Assembly: GCF_019649055.1 (NCBI RefSeq)
Contig: NW_026570379.1
Coordinates: 184,273-248,272 of the forward strand
Source: Paramacrobiotus metropolitanus
Lineage: Eukaryota > Tardigrada > Eutardigrada > Parachela > Macrobiotidae
Length of the DNA: 64,000 nucleotides
Reading direction: 5' to 3'
The notes under the pieces were generated by a model, which saw only the letters and a list, made by a program, of their open reading frames with translations, did not search any database and was not told the DNA's origin. A program made the position numbers and the translations under genes. Of the stretch, positions 42,408-54,050 are shown piece by piece. How positions within the stretch are numbered: the stretch's first letter is position 1; each line of letters begins with the position of its first letter.

Positions 42408-42698
42408 TTAATGCGATGTACGTTTAACACGTTGTTTCTTCCGAACGCCTTCTCCTTCTTGCGAAACTAGGCGTTTACCAATCGCTCCTGCTTCTTTAAT
42501 AACCCCGGTTGCCGCATCTTGCAAGTGAGGGGTGGCGGCTTCCAAAGCAGCTTTAGCATGCGGCGCTGCTCTACGCAGTATCGGTTTGGCAAAGTTGGTA
42601 ATTTTGGCAAATAAATTCTTCAAAATTTGTGGGAACCCGGATCCATTTTGTAGTGTGCCACGATAGCGAATGAGAGCACTTCCTCCCGTTTGGCTCAC
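42408..42698 (-). CDS. Small basic virion-type protein (pX/pVI-like) of the Polinton
   Basis: A 96-aa frame: GGSALIRYRGTLQNGSGFPQ, then an Ala/Lys-rich helical middle (FAKPILRRAAPHAKAALEAA) and a basic tail (EGEGVRKKQRVKRTSH). Similar small basic proteins sit beside the capsid genes in Polintons and adintoviruses and resemble adenovirus core or lytic peptides. GSGF-type sites fit adenain cleavage. The role is inferred from position and composition. Confidence 0.5.
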   Translation of the reverse strand: MSQTGGSALIRYRGTLQNGSGFPQILKNLFAKITNFAKPILRRAAPHAKAALEAATPHLQDAATGVIKEAGAIGKRLVSQEGEGVRKKQRVKRTSH

Positions 42699-42779
42699 GA
42701 AAACGTTTTCGTAGCGTCGCGGGTCTGGGACATAGGCGACGAGGGCATTTTCAGTATAAGCGTTGTGGTCGAAAATGTA

Positions 42780-43730
42780 ATTTTACTAGTGATTTTCCCG
42801 TCTGAAATTTAGCGTCGTCACCCAGGTCGTTGGCAATAGTTAAATGAATAGTTTCGAAATGTTGGCGTAATACGGGAACATAGTGGGGAATGTCGAAACG
42901 TGCTTCCACAATTTGGTTGACCTCCCTCTAATAGGTACAGCGCGCAAAAACTGCGCGGCAGTATCACCAATCAGGCTGTAGTCTGCAACATCACTGTACA
43001 GAAACAGGCTTTGGTTCCCCAGCATGGTGTTCACCGGTCGTTCCGACAAGAAGGTGGTCAGTTTAGGTGGAGGAGCTTTACTGAGGAATGACAAGTACTT
43101 GATGCTACTGGTTTGGTAACAAACGGAAAGGGTCCCAGTGCATTGGAGTGAGTTTCTGCGGGTACATCTGGTTTAAATTCCGCTTGTTCAAACCCTAGTA
43201 TTTTTTGCAAGGTAACGGATCCAGGGGAAACGTAACTGACACTCGATCGTTGCCAATAAGCAGTTTCACTCGGTGGTTTGTTGAGGTTAAAATTGCAAGT
43301 TGAAAGCTTTGTTATCCGGCAAAGCACTTTTATCCTGATGTACAGCGTCATCCACCATGTACGGTCCGATTGTAGGAGCTAAGTTGTTGACGGTTTGCAG
43401 TAAAAGCTCGGCATTCTTATAATTTCCGGAGGAACCGTCAAAATTTCTTGGTGCACAACGTAATTGACGCTATCAATAAAGTCTTCTTCTTTTTTAACCC
43501 GAAATTCGCGGACAATATCCAGTTGAATTTTTTTTGCTCGGTAGGTAGAGTATAGAAAGAATTTAAATACTGCAGTTCCACCAGGGCCATTTCCCATTTG
43601 CCCTTCAAGGTAATGGGATGCTTCAGTTTGGTAGTCCAGTTGGAGGGCGTGTTGGCCGCTTCTGTGGCGACATCACTGGGTAAGGTTATGTAGAAAGGCG
43701 CTCCTTCAAACATGATAGTGGTTCCCAAGA
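42780..43730 (-). CDS. Minor capsid (penton-like) protein of the Polinton (broken)
   Basis: The start MFEGAPFYITLPSDVAT, with WTTKLKHPITLKGKWEMALV and ELQYLNSFYTLP, is the classic N-terminus of the Polinton minor capsid protein. Downstream segments (LIGDTAAQFLRAVPIRG, LFLYSDVADYS, PVNTMLGNQSLFLY) fit its C-terminal part, where LFVYSDI-type motifs are conserved. It would form the vertex (penton) capsomer. Broken, about three breaks. Confidence 0.75.
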
Positions 43731-44829
43731 ATCGTGTTCGGGTCCGTAACCTAACCAACGGACTAATGCTTTCTTTCCGCGCCGCTTAACAATAAAATCA
43801 ATTGCGTGTTCCTTATGCTGTGGATTCGAGACTGGTGACAGTTCATGCTCATAAAACGTTCCTTTAATAACTTCATCTTGGTAATCCTTCAAACGATAGA
43901 CCGGAATACGATGCGGATCACCTGATGGATGTAGAAGATTTCTTCTTTGAAACGGTAAGTATACCCTTTTCCACCTTTGTTTTATGCACCGCAATCCGCA
44001 CGGCATCACCGACTTTGTACCGTGGCTTCTTGACGTCTTTGTGCTTGTACAAAGCATTGTACACTGCCAACGAATTGTCTTGCCGTACATCACTGGGTCG
44101 CATACCATGCGCACGGTGTTTGGAATGGTTGTACGAGTACACCAGGTCTTGCATTTTGTCAATATAGCGCGTCGATAAGCGGGACCGAAACAATCGAAAT
44201 ATCCGCGTTTTGATGGTTCGAATAACGCGCTCCGCCATGGAACACTTGATGTCTTCGTTCTCGGAAGTGAAGAACTGAATTTGTTTGTCTTTCAAGTACT
44301 TGGCCACCGTTCTATTCAACATCTCAGTCCCTTTATCATATTGCAGTTTTTCCGGCTCTCCCAAATCATTGAACGCATTGGTTAGCGCTTCCTTGGTATC
44401 AGCACCCGTTTTGGTTTTCAGAGGTTGAATACTGAGTTTCTTGGAAAAACAATCAATAACAAACAGCAAATATTTGTATCCATCGTTTTCCTTCGAATAC
44501 TTGGCTAGATCGGCCAGATCCGCTTGATACTGTTGGCGGAGGTTAGTTGTTATTATGCGGTTGCGCGGGAAGCGTTTGCGTGATTCTTTGTTGACAGTGT
44601 AGGCATCGATCTCCTGCAAGATCGCCTGTGCTTTCGGTTTGTCGGCTCTGGTCTTTAAACTTTTCGGAACCTGTCGACGCCGCCAAGACTTCCGGGATCG
44701 CGAGGGTTCAGATATTTTTTCATCAGTTTCTCCATTATTGCAACAACTGGATACGCAATTGATCTTAAATATCCGACACAGTCGCAATACAGTAGGAAGA
44801 AAGCTGGACATTATGGTAAGGTTATCCAC
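43690..44829 (-). CDS. Retroviral-type integrase with chromodomain (Polinton)
   Basis: The core has QADLADLAKYSKENDGYKY, then LLFVIDCFSKKLSIQPLK (D), KLQYDKGTEMLN (second D) and SMAERVIRTIKTRIFRLF (E), followed by YNHSKHRAHGMRPSDV and an SH3-like KPRYKVGDAVRI. The C-terminus is a chromodomain (YEHELSPV..., then FIVKRRGKKALVRWLGYG with HDSWEPLS), expected to bind methylated histone tails and guide insertion. This is the c-integrase typical of Polintons. About one break. Confidence 0.85.
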
Positions 44830-44847
44830 TGAATCCTATGTTGACCA

Positions 44848-45243
44848 CTACCACTTTGAACAGTTCGGGAACGCAGTTTCCGACCGGTATCTTCGTTGGC
44901 ACTTTCCGTTTTCCTTTTTCCAATGGATAATGGAAACAAGGGTACGGCGTTGTTTACGGCTATTTGGATGATCGTCCGCGGTTTTACGCTTTCGTCCTTT
45001 GCTGGCAGTGTTGGTGGAAACAAGGCGACACGACCATGTTTTATTGGACCATCTCGATCGTCTTCCAGATACCTTTTTTTGCCCTTTGGTTGGCAACGTC
45101 GATGGAAATAATTGTGGGCGCGGTTGCTTTGGCACTTGTTCTATTTCATCTTCGTCAGTTCTTTTGCGTTTGCGAAACTTTTCCAGCTCTTGTTGTACTC
45201 CTAATGGTGCCGGTTGCAACACGGTTTCATCGGAGAATTGCAC
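44848..45243 (-). CDS. Basic Lys/Arg-rich protein of the Polinton, unknown
   Basis: A 131-aa frame rich in basic residues (EKFRKRKRTDEDEIEQVPKQ, KGRKRKTADDHPNSRKQRRT) with a repeated LFPSTLPTKG-type segment. It could be a DNA-condensing core protein. It has no recognised domain; neighbouring frames carry similar repeats, so the boundaries are uncertain. Confidence 0.35.
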   Translation of the reverse strand: MQFSDETVLQPAPLGVQQELEKFRKRKRTDEDEIEQVPKQPRPQLFPSTLPTKGQKKVSGRRSRWSNKTWSCRLVSTNTASKGRKRKTADDHPNSRKQRRTLVSIIHWKKENGKCQRRYRSETAFPNCSKW

Positions 45244-45465
45244 AGGGTTTTCGTCAGGTAAGACTTTTGTTTCAATGCTAAGAAACGCTCCAAAATGCTT
45301 GTTAGCAGGTCGGCTTTCTCATACTCGTTTATATCGGTTCGTCTTTATGTTTTGGCACAAGTTCGTCCAAAGAAACAACAGCTCTGGCTTCCGGAGGTTC
45401 TTTTGTTAACTTGTATTTTCTCATGCAGGCGCTCTTCCATAATGCGTCTAGGAACAATATAGTAC

Positions 45466-45714
45466 TCATCCATTTCCAATCAACGATGTTAGGACCCCAG
45501 CAATAACCGGTAAGATAGCCCCAATAAATCCTCCTTGTTGTAAGATTATTCGCTTTTGTTTGAGAGGATAGCGTCGCAGTGCAATGAGCTTTAATGCTTT
45601 GCGATGGCGTTTACATTTATCCATTTGGGATGGTGTCAATGCGACAGTATTTTTTACAATGTTGACGGCGATTTCTTCCAAAGCTTTCATCTGCGGTTTA
45701 CTCATGTAACTCAT
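45466..45714 (-). CDS. Small virion-type protein with C-terminal GGF hydrophobic tail
   Basis: An 82-aa frame: MKALEEIAVNIVKNTVALTP, SQMDKCKRHRKALKLIALRR, then LQQGGFIGAILPVIAGVLTS ending at LIGNG. The combination of a VxLTPxQxxxLxRHxKxL segment and a C-terminal GGF-hydrophobic tail is a recurrent Polinton/adintovirus ORF, likely a membrane-active virion peptide. It appears whole. Confidence 0.65.
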   Translation of the reverse strand: MSYMSKPQMKALEEIAVNIVKNTVALTPSQMDKCKRHRKALKLIALRRYPLKQKRIILQQGGFIGAILPVIAGVLTSLIGNG

Positions 45715-45737
45715 CAGAACGCGTCGTTGTCGCGGTT

Positions 45738-46888
45738 TTAAATTCTGTAGGTGATGATAAAGGGTGCTAACGATTTTACGCGTTCCGACATTTTGGCAGT
45801 TGTGACGAATTTCGATCCAAATAAATCCTCATGTGCTCGTTGGGAAAGATATGGGAGCGAATACGTAAGTATTCTGGGCACGTTGGTCGCAAGTCCAAAA
45901 TTAAAGGTTGGTACGGTAGTAGTGACCTTACTATAAGCAGTAACCAGTTGCTTCAGTCCGGTCTGTCTGGCCAATAATGCTATTTGATTTACATCTCTCA
46001 CGTTTTGAAAAGGACTATATACTGTAGATTGAGGTAGTCCTTCCGCATGACCTTGCCGTAAATAGATTTTGTAGAAGCACGATAACTGAAACATTTTTTG
46101 ATGATTCTTCGCGTAAAATTGCACACGCACGTCTTTGCAGAGATCAGTCGCCAAGTCGTCAATAACAACTAATGTAAACCTTTTCATCTAGTGACTCGGA
46201 ACAGGCAAAGAATTCGTCCAATCCTTTAATAAATTCTCTCACGTTTTGAAAAGGACTAGATACTGTAGATTGAGGGTAATGTCCCGCATGACCTTGCCTT
46301 GCTTAAATAGATTTTGTAGAAGCACGATAACTGAAACATTTTTGTGATGGATTCCGCGTAAAAAAGATTGGCACACCGCACGTCTTTGCAGAGATCAGTC
46401 GCCAAGTCGTCAATAACAACTAATGTAGGCACCTTTTCATCTAGTGACTCGGAACAGGCAAAGAATTCGTCCAATCCTTTAATAAATTCTATAAAAGGGT
46501 TTGCAGATAGTAGCTTTTCGAATCCACTTTGCCAAGCACCGTAACAATAGATAATTTTTGTTGGTGGTTTATCAATCATGCGGTTCCGTTGCTCAATTAA
46601 TGAGAAAACAAACTCTGATTTACCTGACATGGTCGGTCCACAAACACACATCCCAAAGGGCGCACTGAGGCGGATATTCTTTAACAGTACTATACATTTT
46701 GAAAATAATGTTTTCAGTATTGTTCTACGCTTAAATGGCGAATTCAGCAAATTAAGTAATCTGATGTTGAAATTAGAAGCTATCCACCGCTCACGCACAT
46801 GGTTTGATGGTATTCCTTGCTTCAGCCAGCAGAAAAGGTGACACCTTTTCAGCGCTCTTCTGTTCATGTTCATGTCTGCACAAAACAA
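45738..46888 (-). CDS. FtsK/HerA-type packaging ATPase of the Polinton (broken)
   Basis: Walker A appears as CVCGPTMSGKSEFVFSLIE, followed by PPTKIIYCYGAWQSGFEKLL, FIEFIKGLDEFF and Walker B TLVVIDDLATDL. The following part has YSPFQNVRDVNQIALLARQT and QLVTAYSKVTT. This is the A32-like genome-packaging ATPase of Polintons. Broken, perhaps two breaks. Confidence 0.85.
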
Positions 46889-46951
46889 TAACGAGTCTAT
46901 TTAAGCACTGCAAACACAACACAAGGTGCATAACATGGCTGGGCTACAGAT

Positions 46952-47089
46952 ATGCTTCCGGACGCTGTTGGCGTCCAGAAGAAATGCGAAAAAGTTTTGT
47001 TAGTGATTCTGTACGTGTTATTTTTTATAGTATTCGCTGCTATAATCATTACGGAAGGAATAGGAAAAGTCCTACAAAGTGATTCCTGA
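46952..47089 (+). CDS. 45-aa single-transmembrane microprotein in the Polinton
   Basis: A short plus-strand frame, MLPDAVGVQKKCEK then VLLVILYVLFFIVFAAIII and TEGIGKVLQSDS, ending in TGA. A basic segment precedes one strong hydrophobic helix. It is divergent from the packaging ATPase, whose start is about 60 bp away. Its size leaves room for chance, but hydrophobicity and position make a small membrane protein plausible. Confidence 0.4.
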   Translation: MLPDAVGVQKKCEKVLLVILYVLFFIVFAAIIITEGIGKVLQSDS

Positions 47090-47342
47090 ATCAGACATTA
47101 CGTAATATGACGCTATAACTCACATCCTGCGTTCCGTCTCTTCGACAAAGGTGAGGCAATAAAGATAAACGAGATGCCCGATAAAGAATGTAACCCTAAG
47201 TCCTTTGTTCAGACCGCAGATCCCGAATACCATGTGGAGGGGACTGATGTCCGTAAATAACGACCATTCCGTATTTCGGGAGTTCTTCGACACAAAAAAG
47301 GTGGATCTACGGTGCTTAAATACTTGCAAATAGTGGGAAGCA

Positions 47343-48269
47343 CTGCTGGCCTTTGATAGCAATGGCACCCTGGGCGTTTTGGAATCCAAACTTTACAGAG
47401 CCTGGTTTTCACACATTAAAACGTTTTGTATCCAGAAACTGGAATTGTAGTGTTTGCAATTTCTTTTGTCACATGTACCGACGAAACATTGTTTGATATT
47501 GTGGTTTTTTATTTACAAAATGATGCCATGATAAACGGAGTTGTTTATGACGACATATATTAAGTAAAGCTGGTAAATCAAATGCAATAAAGCTTTAAAT
47601 AATGCAATTAAATATCCACACAAACAGAACGAAATCTGACGCAAGATCGGAATTCTGGGTGAAACGAAAGTAAACCAAACAAACATTTACTTCTTTCCCT
47701 TACCCGTTATTCCGTCAGAGCTTGAAAGTAATTGGCTATCAATCCTGGTTAATCCATGGAATAGTACAACAATATCATATCAACACCCGGTAAACAAATC
47801 AGTAGCAGTTGCAATGGTTCAAAAAAAGATTGGATAGTATACAATGGCCGAAAACAGTTTTCTTCCGTAACTTTCAGATAGAATGCACACATGTTTGTAA
47901 TTACCAACTAGATTTTCATAGGCCAATGCATATCTGTTATTATATGCGACTGGTACTTGGCACCAGGTACGTTACCATGGTAACGGTACCTGTACCATGT
48001 ACCTGGGCCATGTACCATGGTACATGGTACATTCAATCACGACATACTGTGTTGTGGTCAGCATACAAATCAAATTTACAAAATTATTTCCATTTATCCA
48101 CATATCCGTGCAGATGCACATGCACAGGTGTATCGTATACTTGTGCGCATGTGTGCAATTGCAAATGCACTATACATATGCGCATGTGCAAATGCTCATA
48201 CACTTGCGCATCCGTGCAAATGCAAATGCACATGCGCAGAATTGGCGTGAGTTAAACAAACGTACTACT
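47343..48269 (-). repeat. Right terminal inverted repeat of the Polinton
   Basis: Reverse complement of 37571-38503 with few differences. The outermost 65 bp recur 180 bp further out (48385-48449, ending CGTACTACT), so the end was extended by a tandem duplication or two ends recombined. Confidence 0.92.
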
Positions 48270-48449
48270 GTGTACATACAAATAAATTTACAAAATTAAT
48301 ATCCAAATCGGCTGCACATGCACAAAACTTTGCCGGTGAATTGAAATGCACTTTACGATGCGCGTGCAAATGCTCATACACACTTGCGCATCCGTGCAAA
48401 TGCAAATGCACATGCGCAGAATTGGCGTGAGTTAAACAAACGTACTACT
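48270..48449 (-). repeat. Duplicated outer end of the Polinton TIR
   Basis: The last 65 bp exactly repeat the TIR terminus (TGCGCATCC...CGTACTACT). The rest is a diverged version of the subterminal part. It stops 39 bp before the rhomboid exon at 48489. Confidence 0.8.
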
Positions 48450-48488
48450 GAGATACAACATAGACGCAGAAATAAAATGCACGCTGAC

Positions 48489-50175
48489 CTGCTAAAACAC
48501 CGGAAAGATATATTATGCCGATGCGAAAATTTCCGTGGACCATTTCCAGTGGAAGTCCCACAAAAATTTGGATAATAATATTGAAAACTAAATGAAACCA
48601 CCTGTAAGAAAAACATCGTAAGTCAAATAAATGAATTGAAAAACCATAATAATCTGTCTGAATGTATATGATGTGGCTCGTATATAATGTACAAAAATTA
48701 TTGTCAAAACGATTAGCATAATAATAAGAAGGTCATACCGGCATGCAAAAGAAATAATATTATTACCTAAAATAACAATAAGTTTGAATTATGCATTATA
48801 CGCAAAGATAATTTTACTGTATTATACAGCTACACTTCAAATTATTTACTAAGCATTTTTGCAGAACTTCCCACATGTGAGAGTTATCTTTAATTTTCCC
48901 AAATGTGAGAATCTGTATGTGAATACTGGCGGCTAATGCATTTGATGCGTCGGTCACTCAAAATTTCTCCATAAAAGTTAAAATTATGCTGTTTGTTCGC
49001 TATGCGCACACAGCTCGTACCCGGCATGCAGAAAGGAATATGTAATGGATCGCCAGATTTCCAGTCGCCGGTCAGGACGATAAATAAACGGGCTATCGAT
49101 GGGAACAGGCCCAATTGTCGACACGCTTCCCATCACAATTCCATAGTAGATAAATACGGCAAGCTGGAAAGAAAATAGTTGATTACTTAACTTACAGGGC
49201 AATTTATCGGCGAAAGCATGAGTAATTTATGGATTATTCAATGGTCACTGACAAAAGCCAGTGCGACGAATCAATATACCGCCGACCAACGGTCAAACTA
49301 ATGGCTTTTGTCGATGATTCAATGCAATATGCTCCTAATCGATAATCTATATTTCATGTGCGCCCTGTTGGGATGAATTTTATTAATGCGTGTATAGAAA
49401 GAAGCCAAATCCAGTGCGCGTGACCGTTCAAAAGCAGCACGTCAGCATTGACCACTGCCGACACGAAAATACACGAGTTATGTCTATACTCGGTGAGTTT
49501 TTGACGTATTTATTCCACAAAGACGGAAAGCTTTAGAAACCATCGTTACTTTATATGACATATGCCAACATCAATTAATATAATTCCAAGTGACTCTTTC
49601 GGTTAACGAAAACTGCGAGTATTTTGCAGGTAACTATACCTCTTGCAATGATTTTGTCATAATTATAGTAATTCAGCTGTTTACCACCAAAATATGTTAC
49701 AACATTTTTTTCAAGTTTCTGTGGCCCTTTTACAATACCAAATTACTAAATTATTATTTTATTACGCTATTATGCAATACTATCGTATCACAAAATGGCA
49801 AACAGGTGTTGTGTAGATGTGATTTAGAATCACAGATTATAAAACGTATCGCATTATAAAATGGATCCATAATTTTAATAAGGACCGAGACTGTGCAAAA
49901 GTGCTCGCTAACGAAATCCAGGATGATAGTTTTATAATGATACAGAATTATCAACCATCCAGGACATTTGCTTGTCACTCTGTAATGCTGACAGCAATGA
50001 GGAAGACCGGAGGGGGTCGACATCGATAATTATCCGCGTAATATCCGATAAGCCCATCTTCAACCAAAACTTCCTTCACGGCTTTCCTAACGACTTTCTG
50101 GACAATAGTGTGCTTGTTAGGCTCAATGGTCGGCTTGATAAATCCGAATTCATCGTCAGTGTTATCATCCGACAT
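48489..50175 (-). CDS. Rhomboid-family intramembrane protease, 5' part only
   Basis: Exon 1 (49979-50175, ATG at 50173-50175) encodes a cytosolic N-terminus and the start of TM1 ([20 protein letters not shown]). Exon 2 (49021-49163) gives [13 protein letters not shown], then [20 protein letters not shown] and ITYSFLHAG, the strongly conserved rhomboid loop. Exon 3 (48489-48601) joins in phase: [20 protein letters not shown], then [18 protein letters not shown], ending at GTCAGC. The exons with the catalytic GxSG serine and histidine are absent: the Polinton edge lies 39 bp into the next intron, and I found no matching exon on its far side. The exon 1-2 join is slightly off for canonical GT-AG. 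Enzymes of this family cut membrane ligands such as EGFR ligands. Confidence 0.75.
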
Positions 50176-53100
50176 GTGAATGTCGTCGCCACTTTGTTTC
50201 CGCCATAGAAGAAATTTATATAAACTCCGCTGCCATAATAGCTAATGAATCTGTAACAATTGACCGAACCGGGCTTCATTAGCTGCGACTATTCTGTCTG
50301 ATAACTCTTGAAACAACAGCTGTTTGTTTATTGTTCTTTTACTGTGCCGATAAACAATGTAAGCATACACGTTCCCATTAAAAAAATATTTGGCGCCAGA
50401 GCAGCTCATAATTATTAAGTTTGTCAATATATAGCAAAACTACTTGCCAAATTATATTTTTTATTGATAAACTGCAAAAATGCTTAATTTTACCAAATGC
50501 TTAATTTTACCCGATGTGCTGGTTTTGGTAGTAGGAAGGATACGTATTATATCGCGCAATAAGGCATCATCGGCTTGCCTTAAATTAAAAATTTCAGACT
50601 GGCAACTAGGTATAAGTACGCGTATACGTACACCACATTATTATGTAAAAAAAAGAAATTTGCGAACAGCTAGCCACATTAAAAACTTTGTAGACACAAA
50701 TCATAAGATAAATTGAGGCGGTTTCAAACTACTTGCTTCGGGTAAGCCACATAATTACTCGTTGACCACCAACCTGTATGAATTCTGGCGATGAACTTAA
50801 TATAGATGATATTATTATATAAAACAGTTTAACAAAAAATATTTGCGCCGCATAATGTTTAACCGCGTAAACGGACAAAAACTGCATTCCATTCTGAGTA
50901 AACTTTCCAGAATGCGGTAAATAAAAATCATGTATATCCATATGATAAGTGATGTAAATATATGTTTACCTGCAAAAAAATCATATATACCATAAAGTGG
51001 CACACTCCAAATATTTTGACTTATCCGTCAACACAGTCCACCACACAGTCGCATATATCCACTACTGGTACTCGAGACATACGCCCAACCAAGCACAACT
51101 GCAGCTGACCGTCCACACATTTACATTTGACCAGTCAAAGATGATCATCAGTAGAAATTTGGGAAAATGAATGGACAACATGCCTAGAATGAATGCCGGG
51201 CATTGGTTAGATGATCATATTTCCCGAATAATAAAATATCTAAGTAGCGCATAGATTGGACAGATGTGCACGAACAGCTGGAGACGCCCTAGTATATGCT
51301 CCACACGGTCCGGTGTCATCGACGAGGTTAACTAGACGTACCACCCAAGGGACACGACCAACCAACTGTTATGCCACATGTGCACGTGTGCGTGCGGAAA
51401 GTGCAGTTGACCACTGGTCCATATTGCTATGCTGAAATTGATAACGGGATATCCAGCTGCTGGCTACGCGGTGCCGTTTGGTTATAGAGTATGTACGTTA
51501 TTAATATTCATATTCTATAACATGCGCATAATGTTTGCGGGTGAGATGTAAACTAATTTAATTCAATTTATACTGGTACAAATAACTTATGCAAATAACA
51601 ACATAACACTTATATTTCAAAGAAATGATTACACGCTGCAAATATTCATTCACGTGCGAGCTAAAGATATAGCTACACTGACAATAAGTATCTTATTCTG
51701 TTGCTCCGTTCGGTATTGCAGTCTTCCTGATCACCAATGAAGTATTGTGATTGATACAAATCACGTTCAAATACTGTATATAACATGATGCAGTTTTTGG
51801 AATTCATAATTTTATCATTTAGGTGAATTGGGCCACCGCGTATATTCTAAAGTTCTCGCCAGTTGTTTTGCTAATGAAGTAATACTTATTTTGCTCTGAA
51901 AAATAGAGTTCAATTTGGTTGATGTACTGCATATCCTACGGTAGTACTGCAAGTTTGATATTTAATGCCGGTAATCTTAAAGTAGAGCGAACAAGAATTC
52001 CGAAAGAAAGGTTTTAAGTTACTGACAGTTTGTCTAAGAATTGGATATATTGTTTACAGGATATTATTATGGCTACTGGGTGCAATAAAGATCTCACTGG
52101 GGGCGTTTTATCATAAGCTTGCCTTGTCAAGCATGGCGCTGTACATTCTTGTGTTCCGCTTGGCGGGTCGAAATGTCGCTCTCCATTCCAGACTGGCAGT
52201 GTTCTGGCCGCGATAATTATCGCCGTAAATTAGCCACTTTAAATACTGACCATTGGGCCGCTTACAAGCCGGTTCACAATGGTAAACAACGATCTAATCC
52301 TTAGCAAACATCTTTGATGGGTTAACCGAACCGCAGCTGCTGTCCATGCTCATAATCGTACATGTACTTCTTCGATAATATAGCACAGTAATACAACTGT
52401 ATTCGCAAAACTTTACACATGTCCTTGTCCGGGCTGCGATTGCAAAAAGTAAATTTTACAAGCTAAACACCGGTTGTACGTAATTCAGTGAACATGTTCC
52501 TGTTCGTGATTTGCAAAAAAAGAAGACGTTCGATTTCTTGCGAAGCACATGATCGTAGTTGAATTTCCAAAAGGTCAAGCAGGGTTCAAGAAATAATTTA
52601 ATTTCCGAGCGCTCACAGAAAACTGTCAGATCGGAAGACAGTTCGGTTTGGATTAGCTCATCTTAGCCAGATTACAGAAACAGGATAATTACTTTCGAAG
52701 CCATATTTTAGGTAATATAGTTCGAAGCACATTCTGTTCTGGTACATTACGTAAAATCTGATTCTTTGTACCATAATAATATGCAAGTTGTATTATTGAC
52801 TGCGTGCCACTACCGTGTTGCATCGCTTCTAACACGTTACACGACAAACGAATTGGCTCCGTATAATTTTGCTTCGGTTATTTGCATACATACTCGTAAA
52901 TATTGGTGGATCAGCTAGCGCAGTGCCCGTCCACATCAATGAACGTACGACACAAAAAAGCGGCTAATGGTTGCACTATTTGGATGCGCCCATTTGTTGT
53001 AAGAAAATTTATGCGTAGCTGGAGGATCTCATGCAGCATGTCCCGAACGTTTGGATGGCGACGATATTCAAACTTCACTGATATGTCATGCATAATTGTA

Positions 53101-54050
53101 GTTTCAATACCGTTGTACCGCATAAATTACCGGTGTTTGAAAAAAGATTTATTCAGTATCTAAAAATATCATCTACAACGTACAGACCACGGTCAAGGCT
53201 TATAAAGCACAAGCGCACCTGATATTATCATCAGAATTTGTATGTAACAAGAGTCACGAAAAATTTGGCGGTTTACTACACAAATATTTTATATTATGTG
53301 AAATTAGTACACCCTTATTATGATAGAAAAATTGTGACTTTAGTATACCGCCAGTTAATAAAGTACACCCTTATATTAACGCCGAAAGTACTGTGTTGAG
53401 TATTTACTCGTCACATGTGTGCAAGCACAAAAAACAGAAAGATATTGTTATATAAAAGCTAACCTTTAGTTTGTACCCTCTATATCTAGAGAATTATAAT
53501 AAAAAACTGTGAAGATCGTACTGCTACGTTTAATTTTGTCATAAGCGCAAGTTTATGCGCATTTTTATGTTATACAGATAGAAGTACCGAATATTTTTGT
53601 GTCAACGCCAGAAGAGTCAGAATATTTTTTGATACGACTGGCGCGGACTGGATTTGACAGATTGACTTCATAATTTGGTCCCTGATCTATATTAATATCC
53701 CATCAGTACGCAAATTAAGCTCAAACACCGCTCGTGGTCTATAAGTACTCCTCATTGCCAAAAACGCACGTATGTACGCATGTTCAATAAAGAAACCTAT
53801 CTCCTGCCTAATAACTCTCAAAAAATGTGGACTCTTATACGATCCAGAATGAACATACAGACAAAACATTGGGAGTAGCGGACAGCTTACGAAGCAAGCG
53901 TACAAACACTATGCGAGTTGGTTCTACAGAAACTCGAGGTGCTTTGAATCGAATTAAAAAGTCAGTTAATCGTTTTCTGGCAATGAACTCAACTATATTC
54001 AAAGTAATTAGAATGGGCATTTGGCAGACCTTTACTTTGCTCAAACAAAC
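50176..54050. other. Gene-poor AT-rich region
   Basis: Possible rhomboid 5' UTR exons lie just upstream (acceptor TTGTTACAG near 50260, minus strand). A minus-strand open stretch (52911-53123, with FEYRRHPNVRDMLHEILQLR) and a plus-strand one (52119-52304) look weakly protein-like but lack start, splice or family support. No repeats of note. Confidence 0.35.

Larger units (their letters stand above)
37571..48449 (-). mobile_element. Polinton/Maverick fossil, ~10.9 kb
   Basis: Long terminal inverted repeats (left 37571-38503, right 47343-48269, about 0.93 kb) begin AGTAGTACGTTTG. Parts seen: major capsid, minor capsid (penton-like), adenain-like protease, packaging ATPase, retroviral-type integrase with chromodomain and small virion-type proteins, all minus strand. 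It also has a TBP-like gene, an unknown LEELGCP protein and, on the plus strand, a PC4-like gene. No protein-primed polymerase B was recognised. The element is broken, with roughly eight or more breaks. The TIRs are nearly identical to each other, implying a recent insertion or TIR homogenisation. No matching 6-bp target duplication was found at the outer ends. Confidence 0.9.

Noticed and set aside
47120-47389. 89-codon minus-strand frame at the inner edge of the right TIR
   Set aside because: It straddles the TIR boundary, has no recognisable motif and no counterpart at the left end.
52911-53123. 70-codon minus-strand frame with YRRHPNVRDMLHEILQL
   Set aside because: Protein-like in part, but no splice frame, start context or family match was found; left as uncalled.
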